Below, in pieces: positions 27,601 through 36,800 of a stretch of 64,000 nt of DNA. The notes below the pieces were generated by a model. That model searched no databases. It had not been told where the DNA came from and saw only the letters and a list, made by a program, of their open reading frames with translations. How positions within the stretch are numbered: the stretch's first letter is position 1; the number at the start of each line of letters is the position of its first letter. The position numbers and the translations under genes were made by a program. The stretch comes from Ciona intestinalis (taxonomy: Eukaryota; Chordata; Ascidiacea; Phlebobranchia; Cionidae): the NCBI RefSeq assembly GCF_000224145.3, contig NW_004190484.2, positions 114,406 to 178,405 of the forward strand, read 5' to 3'.

Positions 27601-30600
27601 TACTATAGTTTGTATTTTGTAAGGTTAACAGAAATGCATATATATTGTTTGTGTGAGTTCATTAAGTAAAGTTAAACAAACGAATTCACTCATTATATTG
27701 AATGTATAAATCCCTTCTTTGCAGATAATGATATTATTTTTAATAGATCACCTGGTTGATATATTACTGAGAAAGGGTGAAGAGAATTATAAAAAGTTTC
27801 TTCAAATTCTTGGATCCTATTACCCAGATGTGTACAAAGAAATAATTGGCAAAGATCTTCCAGGTGCTGACTAAGAAGTTTTGAATAATTAAAACCTTTT
27901 CTCATGTTAGGCATTTAGTTTTTAATATATGATTATTGAGTATGTTTTACATGTACTTACTACCAGCCGCAGCCGCCGGTCATTGGAAAAAGGCGTTCCT
28001 CTCCCTTTTTTTAAATTTTTTTTATTATAATAAAAAGTTTAGCCTTGGATTAAAAACGCAGTTACAATGATTAGTCTTTTGCTTTAGGAGGTTTAGCCAT
28101 TTTTTTTATTTTACTAAGGCAGGATTGTAGAAATTGTAAATCCAGACGGTAATGAGTTAATTTTATTGAAAATCCTAATGTAATATATTTTACGCACACC
28201 TGTCACCCGAGTTACCAAATCGTGTTAAGCAAGGTATTACTGATCTCTTGAGACAGAAAGGTTGTTAAAGTTGCGATCTAATGTTTTATTCTGGTTGCTT
28301 GTTCGTAATTATCAGGTAACGAAATCACTCGAGTAAGGAACATTGTCGGGCTGCAATTTAAACATTTTGCACTTAATTGGTAGGTCACATGTCTCATTGC
28401 AACATAACTATTAATTATGGCTTTTCAAAACGTAACAATCAGAAGAGGTGAGTCTAGTACTGCCCAACCGAAACGAGTTCGATCCATTGTGTATGAACGC
28501 CATATTTTTATGCTCTTCGCTGGCTTAGGAAATAAATGAAGGCACATGCAGTAGCATACATATAACACTTAACAGCGAAGCAACCTTTGTGACCGTAGAC
28601 GGAAATGGGATTGTTTTGACGGGGGTGTTTGCAAGAAAATGTTTAACTAATAGTTGCAAAGCCTCCTATTAATAGGTGCCTAAATCAACCAGTAAGTTTT
28701 AATTTACCAATTCCAATGACCAGCAGTAGCAACAATGATCTGTGTTATGCATTGGCGCCTAAGTTTTGATAGGTTAAGCAAACGGATAGTTACAAATAAT
28801 AACTACTTTATTGTGTGTATACGTTGGCTAAAATGATATTTACCGCACTCGCACATTATGCGTAGAGCATGGATACACAATGTCCGCTAGTGTGCGTACT
28901 ACATATAAGTAAACCATAGGTGCCGATTTTTTTAAATTGCAGAAGAGTTTTGCAGAAATTAGGATAATACGGCGATAAAAGCTAAAAGTAAGGTAATATA
29001 ATACATATAGTAGTCGTATCACTGATGTAGAGTACGGGCGTGCAGGAGTGCGCCGCACTGCTGCCAATTTATGAATTCGCTACTCCTGTTTAATGCATGC
29101 GCATATAATGTTTCGATGATGACAATCAACACGTTAATTCGAAAATAAATGTGTTAAAACTTGACCTATATTTGCGCCATCATGATTATTACAACATAAC
29201 ATCGTGTTGTTTGTAAATATGCAGCAAATTACGCCCATTTTATACCTCTCTGATTGACTAATCAGAAACAAAGAAATCGTGGATCAACTAGCATTATTAC
29301 GCGTGCTAGACCAGACAATCGCATAATATGTATGGGATATTTATAGGAGTATTTAGAATAATAGCAATGTTTAATTTATTTGATTGCAAGTTGCGAATGT
29401 GCGGCAGGCATGTAAAAAAAGAAATCAGGCCTATACTGACTCGTATTTAAATTAATCTGGCAGTTTCGTAAATCGGAGACGCGTGCGTTCTGAAGCCAAT
29501 TTTTGCCGCTATAACTAGCCCAGAATTCGTGTGCCGCTACCACCACATAGCAAGCAAAACTATCGGTTAATAACTTGCAATCATAAACAAGGAACTGTAA
29601 CTTATGATGGCAGTTAACCGTGAGCAAAACAAACACGATTGCAGTTAAAAAATACAAATTGCTAAAATCGTGTGAAATCTGCTAAATTCAAAGTGATGTT
29701 TTAGTTTTTTTGCTTATACTTTTAATGAACTTTCTTCAGCTGCCCCACCCATGGTTCTTTTTGGTTATAAGCCAACGATTTTTTGTGCGGTTCTTATCGT
29801 AGCGCACAAATTTAATTAAAACGTGTCAATCATGTCGTCTTTCCCGATCAAAGCCAGATTGCCGTGACGTTTTCAACTTGCAACACACACAAACTGTACC
29901 TATTAAACATTTTCGGGTAAAAACAAAGTTTTGCTTATATAAAACTAGCTCTTCTGATATAAAACGGCACAGTTTCATGTATTCTACACAGCCAGCACAC
30001 AAATTATTAATAAAAGCTAAAACTAATCGGCGATCACCAACCACAGTTTAACCCACACTTTCTTTTCTACCGGCAACGAATTTTGAAATTACAAGGACTT
30101 TAGTGGTACTTCAAGAATGTCTGTGTTTATATTCTGTATTTCTATAACAAATAATCCCTGAACATACACATTTCGTACTGGTTTAGGTTTATATTGGTCA
30201 CGTAATACTACCATAAATGTATTACGACCGTAAATGCATAGCTGGTAATGTTACGTCACAATTGCCATTGTCTCCCGCATAAATTCTGGATTTATGATAA
30301 AATAAAGCTGTTTGTTATGTCAGAACTGCACGAATAGGTAACTTACATATACGTTAACTGTTAACATGATACTAATTTCTAGGGATGTGCTGAAGTTGAA
30401 AAAGCTCGGGTTCGCCGAGCGCCGAGCTTCAACGAAAAGCTCGGCACGAGCCCGAGCCCGAGCACCTATGACGTCATCAAGGAGAAAGGCGTACGAGAAT
30501 GCGTTCCTATTCAGCCGAAAAGCGCCGCTAATCAAAATAATACAGAACATGTGGTTTGCGGTTAAAGACGCGTCTCGCTTTTCATAATTCCTACTGTTGC

Positions 30601-33600
30601 AAAATGTAAAATTCATACAAAAAATATTTAATTAAAAAATTATTTATAACTGTTACAGCCAGTGGCGCAACTGACAAGTTTCTACGCATGTTCATCTTGG
30701 ATAATGTAACGATTATTTACGTCAGAATAAACCTTTACGATCGTTACATCACAAACGAGATTGTTGGAAAACAATCGTGTTTTATTCGCTTCCATACGAT
30801 CTGTAGTTTGTGTATAATTTTTGTTTCTGATGATTAGTTTAATGCAGGTAAATCGCGATTATGTAAATTTTAATTGGTGCAAATATAAGAGCAAGTAGCG
30901 ACGCTATCAGTAAATTGGAACCAACATAAATTGTAATATGATATTACAAAGTATCGTCCCGGTCGAGCTTGGACAGAAGCCAAAAAACATCGTTTGATGG
31001 CGCCGCACGAGAACCAGAGTTTCATTACGTCATTTTTCACGAGAATAAATTCACAACGATTGCTTCGTTTGTTACGTGTGGAATGTATGCTACCGCATGC
31101 GTCTTCCTTTATTTCATACGCCGGCGCAGAGTGTAAAAATGTGACGCTGATACACGATGTTTTGATCTCGTGGTTGGTTGGGCTGCCCAACTTGGGCAGT
31201 GGGCACATTCCTCCCGATTGTTATATTATAAAACGTCATAATTAATAGTTACGTTGCGATAGGACACGTGACGTAACAATTGAATGAAAAATTGTTCTAA
31301 TTCCAAGCGAAGGAATGTTATATTGAATGCAACGCGTGTGTGTGTGTCTTAGCACTTTCTGGCTGCGTGCGTGTCTGCGGTAAAGGTGGCTTAGGGGTTG
31401 CAAAACCCTGTGGTTGCAAAACCGTGGTTGCAGCAATTTATATTATTTCATTATAAAAAAGTTTAAGAGTTTTTGGCTTTTTATTTAAAATGTGATACGA
31501 AAACATTGGGCGCTCGTGTAATTCGACACCTGCTGTAATTCGATACGGGCAAATTCGCTGACGTTGCGATTCGTTACTTGCGAGAGAGCAAATTCACAAC
31601 GAACGAAAAATAATTAAAGAGAAAGCTACGCTGACCAGTCTCGTTATCTCTTAGTAGCTTCACTTTTTTCATTTTTAATATTTTTCGCTCTCGCGTGCAA
31701 CATTATAGCATAAGGCTCGGCGCTCGGCCCAGATTTCAGCCGAGCGCCGAGCGTCAAAAAAGGAGACGCTCGGGCACGAGCTTTTGAGTTCGGGCTCGGC
31801 TCGGCACATCCCTACTAATTTCTACGCAGCCGACGAAGTATATAAATTCCAGACTACTAAAATATTAGGTTATTATGTTACACTTGCAAGTTAAACGATG
31901 TTACATTGCGATAAGTGTTAATGCTGTGTAGAAGGTCTAACTATTGCGTTAAGATACATCCGAATTAAATTGTGTTTGCGTGTTTGCGCACTCCCACGCA
32001 ATTGCAAAACTCTACGCCAATACTGTCATACCGTTTGCCGAAACTATGTGTACATTGTTTAGACGGCCTAATAATTAGCATTTTTACCTATTCAGCACAT
32101 GAAAGAAGTTATAACTTTTTTCGTAGATACGTCGCTTACGCGAGTCTTAGTTTTTGGCGGAAAGTGACGTCCGTCGACGCGTGTTATAGTGAAAACATAT
32201 AATCGCGCTTGGTCCAACAATGGAGATGGACTATACGTTTTCGTTGCAAGGAACATTTAACATTGTGCAAGGAAAATAAAAGCTGTCCATAAAACGGTCA
32301 AAGCATTTTTTTCGGTTGGAGAAATACGCGACGTTTAGACTTACGCGACCTGTTTTTCTGACGTCATAACGGTAAATGTACTAGGCGCGTATGACCGCTG
32401 GACTGCTTAACCGGTCTTAACTTGGTATCTTACAACGTTTTAAAAATTCACGAGGTGCGTCGCACCTCCGCACCTCTAGTAGTCGGCGCCAGTGCATGTC
32501 GCACAATGATTTCACTATCATTACTTTAAAGAAGATCTTGTGATGCCGCGGAAATAGGTCTGACTGCGATACTGTGGGACCCGTACATGAATTTTGGAGA
32601 GAATCACACTGGTCATATATGACGGACATAAGTAGTATAATGTTATGCAAATATGCTAAATTCTTTGAACATTCTTTGTTTACTATTCAATAGGACAAGA
32701 AAAAATAAATGAAAAAGTGTCCCATCTTCCCTCACCCTACTATATTAATATATTATAGATCATAAAATGACTAACCAATTATAACAGCCTATGCAAATAT
32801 AAGCTAATTACCTTTTTCACTCAGCAACTTCTGCAGATCAAACATGTTCACTTTATCTTTTTCTTGATTTAGTTTACTTTCTGCCAAGTTAAGATTTTTT
32901 ACTAGTTCCATTCGTTCTGATCTTAAATTTTCTATTTCAATTCTGTAATTAAATATTGGCAAAATTTAATTACAGTAATGAGTTAAGTAAGAATGAAAAT
33001 AATCCAAAAAATGTTTTAGACACTTATTGACTCTTTAATTCTATACCAGATAATGGACAGGATTGTGTCCGGTACAGTGGCACAGTTGGTTAGAGGTGAG
33101 TTCAAAGCTTGTTGCTGCTACCACTGTGATCTTATGTGTCTTGGGCAAGACACTTAACGGCAATTGCTTCAACCCCATGGTCTATAATGGTTACATTTGC
33201 GGTAACTTGAAAACTGGTACGAGGTGTATGAATCAGAACAACTTTGTCATAACGACTGTTATTTTCTGGCCACATTAGGATTTTCATTTTTTACATGCCT
33301 GACTGTAGGGGGGAATACATTTAAAGTAAAAAGCACAGATGTGGCGGCACACATCTACTCACAGTTGTCTACGAATTAAATCCTGTGACTCAAGAGCATA
33401 TGCTTGTCTATCACCTTCCATGATACGATACTTTCGTCGGAGTTTTTCTAGTTCGGATTCTGCAATTTTATACTGTAATCTTAATGCAAAGTTAAATGCA
33501 TACACAACCTGTCATATACCATACATCCTAGAATCTACTTGCCAGTTGCAAATTTGTGGCACAAGTATTTTCGTTTTATGCAACCGGTATTCATATTGTA

Positions 33601-33861
33601 CATATTATTTAAATCCAATACAGTTTCTAACTAACACAGAATTTTACTAAATGCTATTTAGAATGATTTTCTAGGTCTATTAAATGATGTTTTAAACAGT
33701 TGCCAGTCAGACGATCGAACTTGTAAGTGCAACAGAGATTTAAACACAAAATATGCGAAATGCACAGTAACTATTTGAGATAAAAGAATTTTACCATAAG
33801 CATCAATGTCTCCATCAGAACCATCCGAGCGAAAACTTTTGGCTGATTTTCCCGTAAACAT
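6644..33861 (-). CDS. ODAD1-like: Outer dynein arm docking complex coiled-coil protein (ODAD1/CCDC114-CCDC63 family)
   Basis: Fifteen exons splice in phase to 567 residues: 33795-33861, 33363-33459, 32812-32942, 14042-14223, 13589-13702, 13143-13289, 12643-12739, 11993-12115, 11122-11204, 10603-10771, 10043-10206, 9426-9529, 7115-7171, 6788-6881 and 6644-6718 (stop). All introns are GT-AG. Family hallmarks seen are YRIMEGDRQAYALESQDLIR near residue 35, EQRKKMGG near 130, IEASTLAYDQRDDAHSKI near 220 and EDCNFALFNYVNEQNNEVE near 345. Nearly all of it is predicted coiled coil; the end is lysine-rich (AAKKKK). In this family the protein sits on axonemal doublet microtubules and anchors outer dynein arms, with sperm-specific and general paralogues. 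Predicted mass is about 66 kDa; ascidian sperm are known to carry several proteins of this class, so which paralogue this is remains open. Intron 3 spans 18.6 kb and contains opposite-strand CARD exons. The start is the only ATG that leads into the acidic SDGSDGDIDAY opening. Confidence 0.9.
7756..9250. mobile_element. hAT-type non-autonomous element with exact 8-bp target duplication
   Basis: The ends are CAGTGGCGCAGCCAG and CTGGCTGCGCCACTG, perfect 15-bp inverted repeats, flanked on both sides by GTCGTACA. It lies in the intron between exons 12 and 13 of the ODAD1-like gene. No long transposase reading remains. Part of its interior (near 8900-9010) resembles in reverse the segment at 26520-26600 and 30950-31030, so pieces are shared between hAT families. 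A second, older hAT-like copy may be nested at about 8352-8768. Confidence 0.85.
8352..8768. mobile_element. Probable older hAT-type element nested in 7756-9250
   Basis: The right end reads GTTTGGGAACCACTG and the left end a degraded ATGGTTCCTAAA, compatible with a decayed inverted repeat of the CAGTGGTTCCCAAAC type. No target duplication is recognisable, which fits greater age or a wrong left boundary. Confidence 0.35.
11319..11801. mobile_element. hAT-type MITE (483 bp) with exact 8-bp target duplication
   Basis: The ends are CAGGGGTTCCCAAAC and GTTTGGGAACCCCTG, perfect inverted repeats, flanked by CTCTAACC at 11311-11318 and 11802-11809. Short length and absence of a transposase make it a non-autonomous derivative. 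It lies in the intron between exons 8 and 9 of the ODAD1-like gene. The exact duplication suggests a fairly recent insertion. Confidence 0.9.
13735..13925 (-). repeat. Diverged SINE copy
   Basis: The segment carries the tail motif region (atgaatgaataatacttattttatt) and the body motif AATTTGGACAAACCATTGGT, as in the fuller copy at 5478-5783, but with many changes. It lies in the intron between exons 4 and 5 of the ODAD1-like gene. Confidence 0.5.
14800..16290. repeat. Cluster of three copies of a dispersed 150-180 bp repeat
   Basis: Segments at about 14805-14970, 15791-15935 and 16045-16225 each contain a core of the form aagcagcgtgtttattacga, a variant of ttgattatttgcgtcataat and repeated cataatagcaatt. 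Related copies lie at 42165-42320 (plus) and, inverted, at 35218-35400 and 53283-53425. The repeat is itself partly self-complementary. No coding sequence. A 125-N gap (15666-15790) separates the first and second copies. Confidence 0.7.
15666..15790. other. Assembly gap (125 N)
   Basis: A run of N within the repeat cluster of ODAD1-like intron 3. Confidence 0.99.
16580..18030. mobile_element. hAT-type non-autonomous element, copy A, exact 8-bp target duplication
   Basis: The ends are CATTGGCGTAGAG and CTCTACGCCAGTG, flanked on both sides by CGTAATAG (16572-16579 and 18031-18038). At 1451 bp it has no readable transposase. An inverted relative (copy B) lies at 29020-32027, and a partial same-sense relative at about 21720-22210 runs into a decayed hAT-like transposase, suggesting that the autonomous parent looked like that locus. 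It lies in intron 3 of the ODAD1-like gene. Confidence 0.85.
17984..18316 (+). other. Unassigned open reading frame of 110 residues
   Basis: The first third overlaps the terminal repeat of copy A, so that start cannot be original. The part after 18040 has a protein-like composition (for example HDRYLVLIDATSQNPVLHRY) but I recognise no family, and no splice partner is evident. It may be a captured or decayed coding piece, or chance. Confidence 0.15.
18753..18906 (-). other. Candidate terminal exon of an unrecognised minus-strand gene
   Basis: After an acceptor-like AAAAAAATAG, the minus strand is open for about 50 codons and ends at TAG. It encodes an acidic, serine-rich tail (VENDSETDDLWSSFSDEDF, then LGF). 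The composition looks coded, and an AT-rich stretch like a 3' UTR follows. The family is unknown. The nearest upstream minus-strand coding remains are transposase pieces at 22323-23260, and any link to them is speculative. Confidence 0.25.
19081..21291 (-). mobile_element. Apparently intact autonomous hAT transposon (2211 bp)
   Basis: The terminal sequences TAGAGACCGACCGATATC and, reverse-complemented from the right end, TAGAGGTCGACCGATATATC are imperfect inverted repeats, followed inside by clusters of CCGATA(CCGATA) motifs that could be transposase-binding sites. An exact 8-bp duplication, ATAGTATT, flanks it at 19073-19080 and 21292-21299. It carries one uninterrupted transposase reading on the minus strand. 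One end of a further copy of the family lies near 34656. It sits in intron 3 of the ODAD1-like gene. Confidence 0.9.
19210..21036 (-). CDS. hAT transposase, 608 residues, BED finger and C-terminal dimerisation domain
   Basis: This is a single-exon reading and complete by the usual hAT length. Residues 10-57 form a BED-type zinc finger (WDYF, CQLC, then HLRSKH). The RNase H-like catalytic core shows SFTTDCWSGS near 176 and LRDSGANVVKGM near 241, with the expected acidic residues. The C terminus has the hAT dimerisation signature: DWWKNNETRF, LARKYLNPPPSSVPSERDFS, and RLTGEHAEQLCFLYYN. The last catalytic acid is probably the Glu of PSERDFS. The enzyme would excise and insert elements with matching ends by cut and paste. 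Nothing in the reading is visibly broken, so activity is possible but unproven. It resembles transposases related to the ZBED genes. Confidence 0.93.
   Translation of the reverse strand: MSAIAKVSSSKVWDYFNVSEGSVKCQLCKNLVSQGSTSSAQKNTSNLWSHLRSKHREVEVYEQAHCHKIGKSSKVVQPTLFQSFDNSRKWSNTDGRSRNLDKLIIEMIATDIQPFSVTNDIGFKRLLATAEPRYNLKDEKYYRTEMLPKVHLKVVDKIKNMLKEENAGESLSFTTDCWSGSTESLMSLTAHFIDNQWKRKQLVLSVKSMSESHTGDYIGKVFLDILSQWEIDRSRVLLVLRDSGANVVKGMRVADVSDFSCCAHTMQLIIKEGIESQRVVIDIVAKLKRCATHFNHSTLAKKRLHAIQNQVGLPVHSIIQAIPTRWNSTLHMLRRMLEQKHALSIYASEYGHFSLPNTYEWELVAKLVALLIPFETITLEISHSEASASCILPSIAVLKALLQSDNEATFGIGTIKGTMCESLLRRYCNVENVKPVVIACLLDPRFKDKPFSSEIVLGRAKDWLINEVKEQDQGEEPVAAKKQKQSSDSENDLLSNLYKNVLGQGSTDNNECESTDVQTEINKYLSEPLIDRSTGHPLDWWKNNETRFVILAKLARKYLNPPPSSVPSERDFSTIGNIYEDKRSRLTGEHAEQLCFLYYNLHLLEYNY
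21720..22210 (+). repeat. Partial relative of the copy A/B hAT family
   Basis: This stretch (including gtaagttacctattcgtgca, aacaaacagcttta and catttatgcggagacaatgg) matches about 16790-17150 in copy A and, inverted, about 30190-30350 in copy B. It is followed directly by decayed hAT-like transposase sequence, which suggests it is one flank of a longer, once autonomous member. Confidence 0.6.
22323..23260 (-). pseudogene. Decayed hAT-like transposase with TTF-type finger (ZNF862-like)
   Basis: Three minus-strand pieces lie in order: a finger region near 23042-23180 (VKNWEFPDLGYEAD then IWCKKCSEFYK), a middle piece at 22409-22936 (LPYFRRL, KFQTAHFLTTKAKSFKLYED, DLGSAYLDRKSG), and a third overlapping in another frame at 22323-22616 (KIMDEKELFVFKSAMFGKS). 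The order matches the N-terminal half of hAT-like proteins of the ZNF862/TTF-finger type. Frame changes and missing C-terminal parts show that it is dead. It is a plain DNA transposon remnant in intron 3 of the ODAD1-like gene. Confidence 0.55.
23825..24175 (+). repeat. Pair of direct repeats about 95 bp long
   Basis: About 95 bp around 23825-23918 recur with few changes around 24076-24170 (shared stretches include ttctacaaattaaataaaga and cctgtcaatcaacgcctgct). The spacer is about 160 bp. No coding content. They may be a local tandem duplication with a later insertion, or the ends of a small element. Confidence 0.7.
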
Positions 33862-36800
33862 TGTGAAGAAGATTTATCGTAACTTTTGATATAAATATAG
33901 GCCCAGCTTGTGACAAATTTAATACGAGGATATCGGATAAGTTCCTAATATTTCAAACTGCAAAAGGTATTAAACTCATCATGGAACATTTGAGTAGCAT
34001 AGATTCTACAGTTCGGATATATTATAACCAGTAGGGATGTGCCGAGCCGCGCCCGAACTCAAAAGCTCTTGTCCAAGCTACTCCTTTTTTGGCTCTCGGC
34101 TGAAATCTGGGCCGAGCGCCGAGCCTTATGCCATTGCTACAATATTGCACTCGAGAGCGAAAAATATTAAAAATGAAAAAAGTAAAGCTACTAAAAGATA
34201 ACGAGACTAGTCAGTGTAGCTTTCTCTTTAATTATTTTTAGCTTTTCGTTGAAGCTCGGCGCTCGGCGAAAAATAACCAGGATTTTTTTAAATTTAAATT
34301 TTAAAAAAGCCTACTTAACTAACTATTTACACAAGAAAAAATATTTACATTTTTTCAGCCATGGGTGCAAACAGTCAGCAATTTTTAATCATTAGGTTAT
34401 ATCAAATTGTTTTGGTGATGCACGCCATAATTTGTTCCACGGCTGCTAACACTGTAGGCGTAAGTGTCTTAGGCAAGACACTTAACGGCAAATGCTCCAA
34501 CCAAGTGGTCACTAATGGGTTGTCTAAATTTTTAACCATTCAGAAAAAAAAGAAAAAAAAAGTAAGTTACATTCATTCATACAAATAAACAATAAAAAAA
34601 ATACGAATTAAATTCAGTAAGATTTTCTTCCACAGCTTGGAAATGTATGTACTTTAGAGGTCGACCGATATATCGGTTCACCGATATTCAATGTTGCGAT
34701 TCGTTGCCAGGTGTCGCTGAGCGCAACTTTCAACGTCCAAATTGTCGCGAGAAAATTAATCATTCTGACGTCATAATACGTCACATCAGTGGCCGTATTA
34801 TCGTTACATATTTTCGTTAACGTATAGCTCTAAACGAATATCGGCGCGCGTCAAAGTAACGATCGTTTGTAGTTGACAAAATTGTGTGAAAATTAACTAC
34901 AATACGACTGCTTTTTCATATATATGACTGATTGCGCAAATTGTTATCTATATTATCGTACCAACATGCTGACGAAAAGATCGAAAAGCCCCCGTGCCGG
35001 ACTACAGGAACGGTAAACCGACAAAGTAAATGCAACAAAACTTACAAACCGGCATAAATTAATTTAAAATTTTATTGGGTGTTTTGATACCGCCAAGCAG
35101 CCTCGAAGAGAAATTTGATAACTCGTGATTGTAGACAATTGGTTTGTGACGAGACAATCCTTTACATAATTACAGACGTCAAAAAGCAAAATTCAACTTG
35201 TTTTCAAGAACCTGCAGGCTAAATAATGAACGTGTGAGTCCCTATTATGATGCAAATAATCGACGTGTGAATTGCTATTATGTCGTAATGAATTACCAGG
35301 TCAAACAATCGTTATTGTGATGTAATGAATCCACGTGTGAATCCTTACTATTTCGTAACAAACACACTGCTTGGCGGAGGAAAACATGGTAAATATAAAG
35401 CAGCAATACTTCTGGAACAGATTTAAGTTGATTATTACGGCCTAAATCATTTAGAATGCGATGCAGCGATAAAACATCGTCTGTTTAGCAGTAATATTGT
35501 TTGTTTTACTGAATTCTCATGCAGTAATACAGAGGGTAAACCAAACTCGCGTTTCCACCTGCCTAATCTGTAACGCACAAATATGTCCGGAGGATTCTTC
35601 ATAAGTTCCAATTGCTCCATTTATTTACAACAGTAATGCTACAAGAATCCTTTGGTACATAGCAGAATAGACTGGTGGAAAGTGTTACAAGTTAGTGGTT
35701 ATAGGGTTTAGTATTTTTCACTAGCACCAAAAGCCGATATATTATTTGTCGCAATGGAATTTTTAAATTGATAACTAGTCCTGGTTGCTAAGGTACATAC
35801 TAATATTATAGACAACTTATATATTAAATTATACATGTCTGGCGGCGTGAAAAAGCGGTTAGCGTGCCTGCCTGTGACCAGTAGGTAATGGGTTCAAGGC
35901 TCGTTGCTGCTACCATTGTGGGCGTATGAGTCCTTGGGCAAGACACCTAACGGCAATTGCTGCAACCTGGTGGTAACTAATAAGTTATCAAAATTATCAG
36001 CCATACATAGAAAAGAAATAAATCTCCTTTAAGATAAGATAAGAATTCACTTTTCGGAATATTTTTTTACGGTTGCTAGGTGACAAAAACAACAAGAGAG
36101 CAGAATATCATCATAGATACCTTACATCATAGATACGGTCGGGTCAAAATTGGGTCAGGCAAAGAGATTAAAATCAAATACTCCTTTTAAGTGTGAATAC
36201 GCTTTTATACATATATGTATGTAAAGGCTCTGCTATTATTTATAATGTGGCGGCTGCATAATGATTTATTGTGAGCGATAAACTAAACAAGCGAAGAAAC
36301 GACAGACGCAGATTTTATACCGAAGATAACGATAGAAAAAAAGCACTCGTGTACGCTTCGGTGCACACACGCTAATTATGCGGTTTTAAATCTGAAAATT
36401 GAGTCTAAAAATTATAAATATATCCTATATTATGATTTGATTTTAATCAATAGAATAAAGAACAGATGCTTGAAATAAGAATTGAAATATATGCAGAAAA
36501 AAGTCGCGCAAAAAAACAACAACAAGAGATCAAAGATCTAATGCGTGAGCACGGTATAAACTAATTAGCATAGTATTTATTAAACTTTTTACTACAACGG
36601 TCGACTGAGCTTGATCAAAAACTAATAATGCGTCCCCACTGCAATGGAAATAGTTTGATTCAGGTGTGAATCGATGTGAGGATCCTTTATCTCACCAGGA
36701 CGTGCCCTCCAAATTCCCAGACAATACAACCGCTGTCTCGACTTTGCTGATTACTAGATCTAGTGGCCTAACGGTTATTGCATGCGCTTTACTAACGTCA

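Larger units (their letters stand above)
25539..27863 (+). other. CARD-domain exon pair of the CARD9-like gene
   Basis: Exon 25539-25669 follows the acceptor ACTTATAG and ends at A|GTAAGT. Exon 27747-27863 follows TTTTTAATAG and ends at CCAG|GTGC. Joined, they read through TEQMRLNHLVDILLRKG without a gap against the CARD of CARD9/CARD11. An earlier AG at 27724 is available but would bring in extra residues that do not align. The first exon opens one base before an ATG at 25540, but the CARD needs residues before it, so a 5' exon is missing. The second exon ends in phase 1, matching the start of the exon at 37979. Confidence 0.75.

Noticed and set aside
34361-34588. 75-codon plus-strand reading
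   Set aside because: It coincides with a SINE copy and an A-rich run.
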